DNA from: Hippophae tibetana
Lineage: Eukaryota; Streptophyta; Magnoliopsida; Rosales; Elaeagnaceae
Length of the DNA: 64,000 nt
Reading direction: 5' to 3'
Assembly (NCBI GenBank): GCA_037013495.1
Contig: JAZDXN010000029.1
Location: forward strand, 2,244,501 to 2,308,500
The translations under genes were made by a program, and so were the position numbers. The notes below the pieces were generated by a model that saw only the letters and a list, made by a program, of their open reading frames with translations, did not search any database and had not been told where the DNA came from. Within the stretch, counting starts at the first letter, position 1; each line of letters begins with the position of its first letter. Shown here piece by piece: positions 32,814 to 46,331 of the stretch.

Positions 32814-33640
32814 TAATAAAACGACTAATATAATATATCAAATCAAAGCTCATTTCAATTCCTATAACCATCACTATTTTTCGCCTGCGTTGAGTACCTT
32901 TTGTGACACCAAATTCTGTCGTTTAGACCCTTATCGAAAGGATAAAGATTTGTCGCCGCTTTTGTGTTGTTTTCGGTTCTTGCTCATTAGGGTTGCAATT
33001 TTATTTTTCTTGTTAATTTTATATTCATAGCAGTAGCAGAAGCAGTAAAAAAAAGAAAAAAAATAGAATAAGAAGAAGAAAAGTAGAACATAGTAGTAGA
33101 TTGTTAAAGAATCTAATTCTTGTTTTCTTGTTGAGTTTTCTTGTTGAAATTGGGTTTTCTTTATTTTTTTCTTACTGCCTAAGAGTCTTTCTTTAGAGTC
33201 CTCTTTGGTGAAGAGTCTTCCTTAGTCAAGAGTCTTTCTATAGAGTCTTACTTGTTCAAGCGTTTTTCATTAGAGTCCTCCTTGTTAAAAGTAGTTATGT
33301 AAAACCCTCTTTGGACTTTCCTTTTGTCATACTTTGCCATTAAGTTCTTTCAAAATTCTGAATTTTGAGATATTATCCATAAAATGGTTACTTCTTGAGA
33401 TTAGTTGAATTCTTTGATTGTGTTAAGAACACAAAAAAGGTTAGCATGAGCTTTATGTCTTAAAAAAGGATAAAAAGGAAAAAAAAAGCGAAATATAGTG
33501 TATTAAAAAAGGAGTATTAACAATCTTATTTGAGTGCAAACACATGAAGGTGTGCATGGATTATCTCATTTTATATTATAGGTTGACAAAATGATTAAGG
33601 AAGGAGGAGAACCATAACAGATTGACTTGAAATTCTTCAT
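32814..33640 (+). other. CR2 leader, 5'-truncated
   Basis: It starts mid-leader (matching about 25072) and includes a minisatellite of about four ~30-bp units at 33180-33310. No LTR or PBS precedes it. Confidence 0.75.
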
Positions 33641-34855
33641 CAAATTTGTTCATGACCAATTTAAGAGGATGAAGGCAAAGTTGGATGATTTAGAATCCTC
33701 TTCCGATTTTCAATCATATAGAAGAAGACATAGAATACACGAGTTCAAGTAAGAAGAAGCTTATTCCGATGTGGAAGAGAGAACCAATTATAAATGGGAC
33801 AAAAATAATAACTACAAAGAAGATAGCAAGATAGGCAATATAAAGATGACAATTCCACCCTTTCCAGGAAGGAATGATCTTGAGTTATACTTGGAGTGGG
33901 AAAGAAAGGTTAGGCATGTGTTTGATTGTCATAGTTACTCCGAGGAGAAGAAAGTAAAGCTAGCAACCGTAGAATTTACAAATTATGCTGGTATAAGGTG
34001 GTATCAGCTGGTGGTCAATAGGCAAAGAAATGGTGAGAGACCTATTCGGTCATGGGAAGAGATGAAATTAGTTATGCATAAGAGGTTCATACCTACCCAT
34101 TACTATAGTAATCTATATAAAAGGTTGCAAGGGCTTGTCCAAGGTTCCATGAGTGTAGAAGATTATTATAAGGAGATGGAATTCTCCATGATTAGAGCAA
34201 ACATAGAGGAAGATAGAGAAGCGACAATGGCCAGATACCTTGCTAGGTTAAACAGGGAAATTACTGATGTGGTTGAATTACAACAATACTTAGAATGGAA
34301 GAAATACTGCACAAATCCATTAAGGTGGAGAAACAAATCAAGTCCAAAAGGTTTAGATCTAGTTCGTTCTCTAGTTCTCCGTGGAAATGAACTTGGAAGG
34401 ACAACAAAGTTTCCTTTAGAACAAAAGGTGAAGTGAAGTCAAGAAATTTAGTTACGATTCCTAAAGGTAAACTTGAAACATAAACTCCTACTAAGTCACA
34501 TGATATTAAGTGTTTCAAGTGCCAAAGACTTTGACATATTACTTCTGAATGCCTAGACAAAAGGGTTATGATTGTATGTGGTAAGAGAGAAATCAAGAGT
34601 GCTAGTTCAAGTGCTGATGAAATGCCACCATTGGAGGATTTTTCTGATGTAGAGTTGGAAGAAACTATACATGGGGAATTACTTGTTCCATGAAGAGCCC
34701 TCAATATATAGCCTAAGTGTGAAGGATATGAGGAGCAACGTGAGCATATTTTTCACACAAGATGCCATGTGAAGGATAAGGTTTGCACGGTTATTATTGA
34801 TAGTGGGAGCTGTACTAATGTAGCTAGTATTTTGTTGGTAGAAAAGTTGAATTGG
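33641..34855 (+). pseudogene. CR2 gag and protease start, tandem unit 1
   Basis: An in-frame TAA at 33750-33752 precedes a 221-residue open stretch (33771-34436) with the gag core (LYLEWERKV, KRFIPTHYYSNLYKRLQ). A one-base loss near 34295 shifts the frame, and a stop breaks the knuckle (about 34508-34552, CFKCQRL then stop). The protease site VIIDSGSCTNVAS is intact at about 34790-34830. The copy then jumps at 34856 back to leader. Confidence 0.85.
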
Positions 34856-35280
34856 AAGCCCCCTTTGGTCAAGAGTCTTTCTTTAGAGCCTTCTTTGATC
34901 AAGTGTCTTTATTTAGAATCCTCTTTGCACTTTTTTTCTTTACATCACTCTTTGAAATTTCCTTTTGTCATACTTTGCCATTAAGTTCTTTCAAAATTCT
35001 AAATTTTGAGATTGTTTCCAATAAAATGGTTACTTCTTGAGATTATTTGGATTTTTTTATCTTGTTAAGAACACAAAGGAGGTTAGCGTGAGCTTTGATT
35101 CATAAAAAAAGGAGCAAAAATAGTGTAAAAAAAGAGAGAGCGAAAATAGTGTGAAAAGAAGGAGTATTAACAATATTATTTGAGAGCAAATACTCGAGGG
35201 TATGCATGGATTATCTCATTTTATTTTACAGGTTAACAACATGAGTAAGGATGGAGTGGAACCATAAGATTTTGACTTGA
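34856..35280 (+). other. CR2 leader, start of tandem unit 2
   Basis: The join falls in the ~30-bp minisatellite (TTTGGTCAAGAGTC). The following text repeats 33318 onward at an offset of about 1650 bp. Confidence 0.75.
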
Positions 35281-36500
35281 AATTCTTCATCAAATCTATT
35301 CATGACCAATTTACGAGGATGAATGCAAGGTTGGATGATTTAGAATCCTCTTTCGATTCTCAATCACATAAAAAAAGACATAGAAGACATGATTTTGAGT
35401 AAGAAGAAGCTTATTCCATTGTGGAAGAGAGAACCAATTATAAATGGGACAAAAAGACTAACTACAAAGAAGATAGCAACATAGGCAATATAAAGATGAC
35501 AATTCCACCTTTTCAAGGAGGGAATGATCTTGAGTTATACTTGGAGTGGGAAAGAAAGGTTGAGCATGTGTTTGATTGTCATAGTTACTCCGAGGAGAAG
35601 AAAGTAAAGCTAGCAACCATAGAATTTACAGATTATGCTGGTATATGGTGGGATCAATTGGTGGTCAATATGCAAAGATATAGTGAGAGACCTATTCGGT
35701 CATGGGAAGAGATGAAATTAGTGATGCGTAAGAGGTTCATACATAGCCATTACTATAGTAATCTATATAAAAATTTGCAAGGGATTGTCCAAGGTTCCAT
35801 GAGTGTAGAAGATTATTATAAGGAGATGGAATTCGCCACGATTAGAAGCAACAATGGTCAGATACATTGGCGGGTTAAACATGGAAATTGCTGATGTGGT
35901 TGAATTACAACAATACATAGAATGGAAGAACTACTGCACAAAGCCATTAAATTGGAGAAGGAAATCAAGTCCAAAAGGTTTAGATCTAGTTCGTTCTCTA
36001 GTTCTCCATCGAAATTAACTTATAAGGACAATAAAGGTGCCTTTAGAACAAAAGGTGAAGCAAAGTCAAGAAATTTAGTTGCAATTCCTAAAGGTAAACT
36101 TGAAAGAAAAACTCATACTAAGTCACGTGATATTAAGTGTTTTAGGTGCCAAAGACTTGGACATATTACTTCTGAATGCCCAAACAAAAGAGTTATGATT
36201 GTATGTGATAATAGAGAAATCGAGAGTACTAGTTCAAGTGATGATGAAATGCTACCATTAGAGGATTTTTCTGATGTAGAATTGGAAGAAACTGTGCATG
36301 GGGAATTACTTGTTCCAAGAAGTGACCTCAATATATAGCCTAAGAGTGAAGGAGTGAGAAGCAATGTGAGCATATCTTTCACACAAGATGCCATGGGAAA
36401 GATAAGGTATGCACGGTTATTATTGATAGTAGGAGTTGCACTAATATAGCTAGTATTTTGTTGGTAGAAAAGTTGAATTTGAAATGGAAAAAGCATCCCA
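35281..36500 (+). pseudogene. CR2 gag and protease start, tandem unit 2
   Basis: It shares the TAA (35400-35402) and the one-base loss near 35915 with unit 1, so both defects predate the duplication. 35421-35894 is the gag core. 35922-36338 carries a basic linker and an intact knuckle, CFRCQRLGHITSEC, at 36138-36179. The protease site reads VIIDSRSCTN near 36417, with D-S-G changed to D-S-R. Confidence 0.85.
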
Positions 36501-37040
36501 AATCGTACAAGCTATAATAACTGAATGATTATGGAGAAGTGAATGTCAACAAACAAGTTTGGGTTCCCTTTTCAATTGCAAAGTATGAGGATAAGGTTCT
36601 TTGTGATGTGGCAGCAATGTATGTTGCTCATATTTTGCTTGGGCGTCTGTGGCAGTTTGATAGGAGGGTGATGCATGGTGGGTATAAAAATCGGTATTCT
36701 TTTGAAATGAACAATTGAAAAGTTGTATTATCCCCTCTCAAACCTTTGCAAGCTTAAGAGGACCAAATTAGGATAGTAAGAAAGTGCAAGTTGAGAGAAA
36801 AACAAAAGTGTGAGAAAGAGGAAAATCATAAAGGAGAGAAAAGTGAGCAAAAAAGAGAGAAAATTGAGCACAAAAGAGAGAAAAATGAGCAAGGATAGGA
36901 AATAAAAGAATGAGTACATGAAAAACATGAAATTAAGAGTGTAATCGTGGCAAGGCAATAAGTACTTGTACTTATGTACAAGGATATTTATCTTTCTATT
37001 AAAGATCTTAACTCATCTTTTTCTAGTGTTGTTGTGTCTT
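36501..37040 (+). pseudogene. CR2 protease end and charged linker
   Basis: It includes AAMYVAHILLGRLWQFDRRVMHGG-like text (36610-36680) and a Lys/Glu-rich stretch (36770-36910) before RT. Stops are frequent. Confidence 0.65.
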
Positions 37041-38693
37041 TATTGTAGGACTTTGAGGATCTATTTCCTAAAGAAATTCCCCATGGATTACCTCATTTGA
37101 GAGGATTTGAGCATCAAATAAACTTCACACCCAGATTTGCAACACCAAACCAACCTACTTATAGAGTTAATTATGAGAAAACAAAGGAGATACAAAGGCA
37201 AGTGGATGAGTTGCTACAAAAGGGATTTTTAATGGAGAGTATCAGCCCATGTTTAGTTCCTGTTATCTTTTTCCCAAAGAAAGATGGAACATGACACATG
37301 TGTGTGGATTTCCGCGCTATTAACAAGATGACGGTAAAGTATAGACATCCTATCCCTAGGTTAGATGATATGCTTGATGAGTTGCATAGCTCTCATTTGT
37401 TTTCTAAAATTTACTTAAAGATTGGCTATTATCATATTCACATGAAAGAGGGAGATAAATGGAAAAATGCATTTAAGAATAAATATGGATTGTATGAATT
37501 GTTAGTAAAGCCTTTGGGTTTAACTAATGCACCTAGTACATTCATGAGGCTAATGAAATATATCTTGCTTTATTTCTTAGGGAAATGTTTGGTAGTTTAC
37601 TTTGATGATATTTTAATCTATAGAAAACATTTAGAAGAACATGTGAAACACTTGCATGCAGTTTTTAGTGTGTTGAGAAAGAGCAAGTTGTATGATAGTC
37701 TTAAAAAGTGCACATTTTGCATGGAATCTGTTGTGTTTCTTGGATTTGTTGTCAGTTCATAGGGTATTAGTATTGATGAAGAAAAGGTAAGGGCAATAAG
37801 GGATTGGCCTATACGAAGGAATGTGAATGAGTTAAGAAGTTTCCATGGTTTAGCGAGTTTTTATCGAAGGTTTTTTAAAGGTTTTAGTTCTATTGTTGTT
37901 CCTTTGAATGAACTTGTTATAAGGAATGTTGTTTTTAAGTGGGATGATATGCATGATTGAGTGTTTAACGCTTTAAAAGATAAAATAATAAATGCACCTT
38001 TGTTGTGTTTTCCTAACTTTGATAAAGCTTTTGAGATAGAATGAGATGCATCGGGGATTAACATAGGAGCTGTTTTAATGCATGATTACAAACCAATTGC
38101 ATATTTTAGCGAAAAGATAAGTGGTGCAATTTTGAATTATCCTACTTATGACAAGGAGCTTTATGCATTAGTGAGAACTCTTCAAACATGTTAGCATTAC
38201 TTATGGCCAAGGGAATTCATCATGCATTCCAATCATGTAGAGTTTGAAGTTTTTGAAAACCCAAGGTATGCTTAATAAAAGATATGCTAAGTGGTTGGAG
38301 TTTATAAAAATGTTTCCTTATGTAATCAAATGCAAGCATGGGAAGGACAACATTGTGGCTGATGCATTGTCTAGGAGGTACATATTACTTACTTCATTGC
38401 GAACTAAATTACTTGGTTTTGAATTGCTCAAGGAATTGTATACTAATTATTTTGATTTTTGCGAAGTATGGAATGCATGTGATAAGTGTGTGTTTGGTGA
38501 TTTTTATAAGCATGAAGCCTATTCAAGAAAGATAAATTATGAGTTCCTATTTGTTCTGTTCAGGAATTTCTTGTTAGGGAGAGTCATAATGGAGGTTTAA
38601 TAGGTCACTTTTGCAAAATCTTTATTGTATACCCTTTTACCTGTACCTAATCAACCTAGGATTGATATATCTATGGATTGTTTTTAGGAATAT
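37041..38693 (+). pseudogene. CR2 RT, RNase H and integrase start, broken
   Basis: RT runs 37097-37762 with one stop at about 37292: [28 protein letters not shown] and catalytic YFDD at 37598-37609. RNase H follows (about 37900-38390) with a stop before its first Asp (EIE-stop-DAS) and ADALSRRY near 38360. Integrase stops just after the first catalytic region (IDISMD near 38675), where a family A LTR starts at 38694. Most of integrase is absent. Confidence 0.88.
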
Positions 38694-40625
38694 TGATGAG
38701 CGAAAACCGGCATCGCCGATTCTGCCAATACTTTGGTTTTATATTTATAAAACTCTCACAAGTGCACGAATTGATCATTTCGTAGAAAATGATAAGTATA
38801 CTCCCAAGGTCGATCTAAGGAAGGAATATATGTGGTTTTTAATTTATTATTCAAACTTTTAAAAACGAAATTAAATCCTAAACATCCTGCCACGATAGTT
38901 TGGTTTTTGTGATTCTAATCTAATAACATAAAAATAAACATAGATGAAGATTCAATAAACATTTATGAAAATTTTATCATTTCTAATAGTGGAGTATTTA
39001 TGGATATAATAACTAAGTTAATTATTCTTGCTCATATTATTTAGGTTATTAAAGATATGAATTGATATTTATTGATTCTCCCTTTTTTGTATGAATACCA
39101 CCTTTGGTGGGGTTAGATATTCTTTGTTAACTAAACAAATCAATTAACACATATGGGTGGGGTTGATAAATAATTTGGTTTATTAAATTAATTCCTTTTT
39201 CTAAGAGATTGAAAATGAACCATTTAAATCCTACCTTTGGTAGGGTTAGATAGTTTAAAATTTATTCTAAGTGTCCAAATTAAACCTAAGAATTTAATTA
39301 TCTGAGTACTAACTTTCAAGTTTTAAAACCACTACTGAAAACATGTTGTCAATACATTTTCACATAATAATTCTTATCAAAACTTTTGAAATAGAGCTTA
39401 ACTCTAACTACCGGGCGATTGTACCAACAAATAAAAGAGCACCACTCTTAATCAGACCGGATAACTAAACCTTAAAATCTAATTTTCAGATTTAAGTTTG
39501 TAATGAAAAAATAATATATTTCTCTCTAACATTCATAATATAAAATCTTGAATAAAAATAAAATCAATTCATTTTATAGATTTTTACCTCTTTAATATTT
39601 CGCAAGCGTAACAACGTTATTATTATATCATGTTTACAAACAGCCAACAAAGTTAAATTTAATCACAAACAAATTAAATATAACATGTAAGAATAAAGCA
39701 TAAAAAATAACTGTAAGAAAAAAAAATCCTTATAGTACTTTGATGTTATTCCTCTTGCTGGAAAACCTCCAAACGGAATTTGCACTCCAATTTATTGAAT
39801 CGAAAAGCAAATAAATTACAAAAACATAACTAGTTCTTCTGAAAAAGAGAAGAACTCTAAAACTAAGAGAAACTAACTAAGAAAAGGTAAAAACTAAGAA
39901 AAACTTTAAAACTAAGAAATGAGAGAAAGAAAGAGAAGAGAAGATGTATTTTTAGGTGTGTTTAGTTATGAAGAGAATGAGGGTATTTATAGGTGAGGAT
40001 GGGGAGAAAAAGTGGGTGAAAAATGATAAAAATGGTAGAAATGTAGAGTAGTGAATGATGACGTCATGCTGATGTGGGGCGGCAGCGCGCCCAGATTGGG
40101 GCAGATGGGCGCAGTGGCGCTCACAGACTAGGCGCAAATGGGCGGTGGCGTGCGCAGATTGGGGCAGATGGGCACAATGGCGCTCACGAACTGGGCACAG
40201 ATGAGCAGTGGCGCATAAATGGGGCGCAGCTAGGCGCACGCAGAAGGGAGTAATGGCGTGCATGGGACTGGGCACTGCTGCGCGGAATGGGCGTGCTATG
40301 ACGGCTGCTCGGCACGGCTGGGCGGCTGTGTGCGCGATATCCACCTTTTTGACCTTTTTGACCCATTTTGTCCAATTTTTTCATATTTGTTGACTTTTTC
40401 TCATTTAATTATGAATAAATTTGTGATGTATTGCGTTCAGTATTCCTTTTTGAGTCTTTGAGTTACATTTTTAAGCAAAAATACTTGAAAAAAAATAGGA
40501 ATACAAGTGATTTCGAAAAGACAAATTTATATAGATATATGATAAAATCATATAAATATATATATTTTTAATCAATTAATATGCATAAAATCATGGTAAT
40601 TTGAGTACTTTTTGAGCACTCATCA
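38694..40625 (-). repeat. Family A LTR, 3' LTR of a minus-strand element
   Basis: The 1932-bp LTR has intact ends and its polypurine tract lies to the right. The GC cassette (about 40080-40340) is the longest of the five and is made of repeats around GGGGCAGATGGGC. TGACGTCA lies at 40059-40066 and the TATA box at 39984-39991. It was inserted in CR2 integrase; no matching TSD is found on the other side. Confidence 0.88.
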
Positions 40626-40729
40626 TAACCCCCAATCAGCTTCTTGCTAGTCCTTTAGCAAGAGAAACAATAAAAACCAAACATTAAACTATCCTAAATC
40701 ACTTCCGTGGATTGACACAATTGCATTTA
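40626..40729 (-). other. Polypurine tract and end of family A interior
   Basis: The minus strand carries GATTGGGGGTTA directly before TGATGAG, plus about 90 bp matching 5978-6073. It is cut from the rest of the interior by the solo LTR at 40730. Confidence 0.8.
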
Positions 40730-42494
40730 TGATGAGCGAAAACCGGCATCACCAATTCTTGCCAATACTTTGGTTTTAATATTTGTAAAACTCTCGCAAG
40801 TGCACGAATCATTTCGTAGAAAATGATAAGTATACTCCCAAGGTCGATCTAAGGAAGGAATGTATGTGGTTTTTATTTTATTATTTAAACTTTTAAAAAT
40901 GAAATTAAATCCTAAACATCCTGTCACGATATTTTGGGTTTTTTATTTTTAATCTACTTACAAAAAATAAACATAGATTCAATAAACATTTATGCAAATT
41001 TTATCATTTATAATGGGGGAGTATTTATGGATATAATAACTAAGTTAATTATGCTTGCTCATATTATTTAGGTTATTAAAGATATGAATTAATATTTATT
41101 GATTCTCCCTTTTTTGTATGAATACCACCTTTGGTGGGGTTAGATATTCTTTGTTAACTAAACAAATCAATTAACATCTATGGGTGGGGTTTATAACTAA
41201 TTTGGTTAATTAAATTAATTCCTTTTTCTAAGAGATTGAAAATGAACCATTTAAATGCCACCTTTGGAGGGGTTAGAGAGTTTAAACTTTATTCAAGGTG
41301 TCCAAATTAAACCTAAGAATTTAGTTATCCGAGTACTAACTTTCAAGTTTTAAAACCACTACTGAAAACATGTTGTCAATACATTTTCACATAATAATTC
41401 TTATAAAAACTTTTGAAATAGAGTTTCACTCTAACTACCGGGCGATTGTACCAACAAATAAAAGAGCACTACTCTAAATTAGACCGGATAACTAAACCTT
41501 AAAATCTAATTTTCAGGTTTAAGTTTGTAATGAAAAATAATATATTTCTCTCTAACATTCTTAATATAAAATCTTGAATAAAAACAAAATCAATTCATTC
41601 TAGAGATTTTTACCTATTTAATATTTCACAAGCATAACAACGTTATTGTTACATCATGATTATAAATAGCCAGCACAGTTAAATTTAATCACACACAAAT
41701 TAAATATAACATGTAAGAATAAAGCATAAAAAATAACTATAAAGAAAATAAAATCCTTATAGAACTTCGACGCTATTCCCGTTGCTGGAAAACCTCCAAG
41801 CGGAATTTGAACTCCCATTTATTGAATCAAAAAGCTAAGAAATTACAAAAACATAACTAGTTCTTCCCAAAAAGGGAAGAACTCTAAAACTAAGAGAAAT
41901 TAACAAAGAAAAGCTAAAAACTAAGAAAAACTAAAGAAAACTAAAAATCTAAGAAAAGAGAGAAAGAAAGAGAGAAAAGAATGTATTTTGATGTGTGTTT
42001 AGAAGTGAAGGGAAGGGGGGTATTTATAGGTGACGATGGAGAGAAAAAAGTGAGTGAAAAAATGTTAAAAAAATGTAAAAACGCAGGAGCGCGTGCGTGA
42101 ATAGTAGCAGCCCGCTGGGGTGCGCGCGGATTTGGAAGTAGGCGTGCGCGGGTGTGGGCTTGGGTGCACGCGCGGGACTGGGCGCGCGGTGGCGCAATTT
42201 TCTCCTTTTTGACATTTTTGACCTTTTTGACCCATTTTGTCCAATTTTTCCATATTTGTTGACCTTTCCCCATTTATTTATTAATATATTTGTGATGTAT
42301 TGCTTCCAGTATTCCTCTTTGAGTCTTTAAGTTACGCTTTAAAGCCAAAATACCTGAAAAACAATAAAAATACCTGTGATTCCGAAAAAGACAAATTTAT
42401 ATAAATATATGATAAAACATATAAATATATATATTTTTAATCAATTAATGTGCATAAAATCATGGTTATTTTAGTGCTTTTTGAGCACTCATCA
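40730..42494 (-). repeat. Family A solo LTR, nested, TSD ATTTA
   Basis: A 1765-bp LTR with both ends intact is flanked by ATTTA at 40725-40729 and 42495-42499. Removing it restores collinearity with family A's interior. Its short GC cassette (42075-42200) lacks TGACGTCA. The TATA box is at 42021-42028. An LTR-LTR exchange presumably removed the rest of the element. Confidence 0.9.
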
Positions 42495-44264
42495 ATTTAG
42501 CCTATGCAACAAGCCTTTAAAACCCTAGGTTGCCCTAGTAGATGAGTTTGAGTCTCGTGAGAGTTTTCAGTAATGATACCCAAAAACATTGAACTAAATG
42601 TAAAAATTAAAAGAAATAATAAAAAAAATCAAATTAAAAACTAAAATTACAACAAAATCAAAAATTAATTTTTAAGAATAAAAGAAAACAACATATCATA
42701 AAAATGTCTCATACTTTTTAATCTCTTTTAAGATCATAATTAAAATCTCAAGCATAAGTTATTTTAATCTCTTTAAACAATCATGGTTTATTATAATAAT
42801 TAGTCGAAAATCATTTTCATATTTCATATAAAAAATGTATCAATTTAATTTCACCCAATTTCAATGTCTAGAATCCGAATTTGCTTCGACTCTATTCCTT
42901 ACTAGTCAATACTCTCAAAAAACTGAATCCTATGGGTTCAAACCCTCATAATATTTTATTTGCGAAAGAGTTAATGTATAGAAATGAACTAATATGTTCG
43001 CATATGTATAAATAATAAGGGCTCAAAGTGTTATTTTGATGTTGATCTCATGAAAGGAATCGAATGTATAAATTATAAAGATATCATATATAAAAATTAT
43101 TTTCATGCATAAATCAGACTCATTAAGAAAGAATTTCAAGATATATGCCTTTTACAAATGACGAAAGTGCAATGACTTTTTAGGGAATTACTTCCTATAT
43201 CTTCCTTTTGTAATTAGCCTTTACTCACAACTTTGTAGGGAATGTGGGTCATAGTATGTAGATTATAATATATATTTTTTATCTCTCTATTTTTTTGAAG
43301 ATATTTCTCAATATATATATTTTAGAGAGTATAGATTGTACATGTTTTTGGATTTTGGTGAGTGGTTAATTTTGTGGCTTTTATGTTTGATCTTGATTTA
43401 GGTAACCCCATATATGTCTTTTTTTTGTAGCAGTCATGCATGAATGAGATATAAGCATATACTATCAATTTCTACTCAAATCATTTAATCTAAGCAAAAA
43501 TAATAATAAAAACAATATACGATACTCTATTAAGACGAGAAAAAATTCATACATTCAATGCTAATACCTATAGAGATCATCTAAAAAAATTGAAGAAATA
43601 AGAAATGTGTTTGGAGTAGAAAAAATATATATTTCACTCTAAATAAAAGAAATTAGGCTCAAATTATATCTCACAAAGGTAGTCTCCACTAAAAAAAATT
43701 CATAAACACCGATTTTGGGTTTAATATAATTTCCACATCTTATCAAGAAATACTAGTTATGACAAAAAACTAACTAATTACCAAAAATAATTACAAAATA
43801 TTTCATGATATGTTTTCAAAAATTAATCTAACAGTACAAAAGACTTAACTATTTACTTAAATTTGATTTAAAGAAATGATAAATTTTTGTGAGAAATTTT
43901 TTTTTTTAAATTCCAAAAATTACTAAATCACACAAAACAAAAATAAAACCAAACACAAAAAATGAAAATGTGAACATAAAAAAGAATTTTTTATTTTGTA
44001 TTTTTAAATTGTTAAATCTTTTTTTAATTAAGCATGGTAACTTTTCACCACCCCCAACCTAGAACTTACATTGTCCTCAATGTAACAATTATAAATTAAA
44101 GATAAAGAGAAAAGAGAAGTAATATTACCTATTTCCTGAGAATATTATAAGTAGTGATGGAGAAATGCAGGTGTATCCATCATGTTCATTAAAGTGCACA
44201 CACACAGATTGTTGTGAACTTCTAACATCTCAACAAATATTTTTAGTTTTAACAATTTTAAAAA
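42495..44264 (-). mobile_element. Family A interior, minus strand, truncated
   Basis: It matches 4260-5978 in reverse, including the hairpin at 44068-44083 and CACCACCCCCAACC beside it. It stops near 44264 by a join through an AATTTTTAAA-like stretch to the LTR on the right. No coding potential is seen. Confidence 0.8.
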
Positions 44265-45790
44265 TTAATAACCTAAACATCTTGTCACAATTGTTTTGGG
44301 TTGAGTTTAAAGTAATTAAACATTTATCATGTAGTGAAGAATTTATGAGATATATTAGTTAGTTAATTATGTTTGTTTAATATTAAATAGGATATTAAAT
44401 ACACGAGTTAAGATTATTGATTTTATTTTGTATTTAAAAATAGAATATTTATTAAGTCTACCATTTATCATTATATAAAATAATTTACCATATTCGGTCG
44501 GGTCTAATAGTTAATTTTAACTAAATTATGTTTCTTTTCTAAGAGATAGTGACCCATTTAATTGTCACCTTCAGTTTGGTCTAAATAATTTAAACTCACA
44601 CCAAGGTGTCTAAGTTAGGTTTATGATTTAAATATCTGGAACTAACTTATAGATTTTAAAACTACTATGAATGATATGTCGTCAATATATGTTTCAATAA
44701 TAATTCTTATAAAAATCTTTAAAATAGAGCATACCTTGAGATCATATTTAGATATGTACATATCTAATATCCAGGAGAATTACTTAAAATCAGATTTAGG
44801 TATTTTAAATCTTCAATCTAACTCTCTTGTTTATTATGAAAAATAATTTGTCAATATATTATGCATTTGCAAACTTTGGTTTAAATCTTCATAATGAAAT
44901 AAAACTTAATTTATTTTATAAATTTTTAAATCTATTTTAATATTTTACAAGTGTAACAACATTACTAAATATCTCATACTATTTATAGCCAGACATGCAT
45001 AGTTTAATAAATGATTAATAAGTTAAACATATATCATGTAAAGAAATACATCTAAATATACCTAAACATAATTCTTAGAATTGCTAATGGAAAACCTCTA
45101 GCTACATTGTTTATTGAATTGACAATAAAAGCTATTACATGAACTAAATTTGTTCAACTCTCGAATGAGAGAAGAACTATAAACAAAGAAAAGAAAAGAA
45201 AGAAACTAAGAAATCAACTTGTAGAGAGGTGATGGGATATGTGATATCTATTACAAAAGATATGGGATCCTTTTTATAGTGTGAAGAAAGTAGGAAAAAT
45301 GGTTTTATTAGCTTGGCACTGTGGCATACATTTATTCACATTACGTTAAACACAACAATACATTGTTTCAAGCATGATCCATTCTCTTCATGCCACAACA
45401 TACAAAGCTTTCATGTTATAGCCCGCATGTTTTTGGGACAAATTCCTTTGGCCTCATACTGAGGTTTACAATGTTTTCACACCATGATATGCTTCAAATT
45501 GCATCACATTAGAAACCAAAATACCTTGTTATTTCTTTTTCTAATTTGTGAACATATGTAATTTTTTAAAAAAATTCATTTAATCTTTCAAGTTGTGATC
45601 ATGCTTCAAGTATAATTTTTAAAAGTTGAATCTTTTTAATACAAGAAATACCTGAAAAACAATAAAATATACCCGTCATTTCAAAAGGATAGATTTGCAT
45701 AAAATAATACTAAAATAAGAAAATACATATCTATATAATCACTAAACATGCATAAAATTATGATATATTAAGTGCTTTGAGAAGTTATCA
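44265..45790 (-). repeat. Divergent LTR related to family A
   Basis: On the minus strand it starts TGATAACTTCTCAAAGCACT and follows family A order (ACGGGTAT, TTTTTCAGGTATTT, a hairpin-region equivalent) with many changes and no GC cassette. Its end is missing. It may be the decayed 5' LTR of a related subfamily, or an older solo LTR; the bordering 5 bp do not match across 38694-45790. Confidence 0.65.
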
Positions 45791-45831
45791 CTAACAATCC
45801 ATTAAAAACCTTGTAGCAAAAGTAATTATAA

Positions 45832-46331
45832 TGGAGATCGCGGTGCTACTCAAGTTAATATTCCCAAGTGCTGATCAAGTTGATGTTTGCAAATATTCAC
45901 AAGATCTTTTGTAAGGAATTGGTGGTCCAATGACAAGGGATCAAGTTGGGTGCAAGGGTTTCTTTAGGAAGTAATTTTTTGTTTTAATTAATTATGAGCA
46001 TTTTATCTTTAGCAATTTTTGTTTTACTTAATTATGGACCTTTTATGTATAGCAATTTGTGTTTTAGAGAATTGTGGGCTTTTTATTTGATGTCTTTTAG
46101 TCTTTTATTTTTTAAGGTTGGATTAGGCTGAATCTGCAACTAAATAGGCCCATTAGGCCCATTCCATCTAGGGATTTTTCTTTTAGGGTTTCTTGCTTAT
46201 AAAGAAGAAGAACTATGTAATTTGGAGGCAAGAAAGAATATTATTAATATAAAGTATATTTCATAAATCAATAGTTTCTATTAATTTGAGTTTGTGGGTT
46301 CTTAGGTTTTTTGCCTATAAGGCCCGCATCA
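45832..46331 (+). repeat. CR2 LTR, internally deleted
   Basis: It starts TGGAGATCGCGG, keeps part of the Pol-tail text (GGTCCAATGACAAGG), then skips to GATCAAGTTGGG. It ends CGCATCA before TTTAGTATCAAAAAC, a decayed PBS. Its left flank (45791-45831) is unassigned. Confidence 0.78.

Noticed and set aside
38694..45790. A single element with LTRs 38694-40625 and 44265-45790
   Set aside because: The two LTRs are too different to have been identical at insertion and the flanking 5 bp do not match, so I list them separately.
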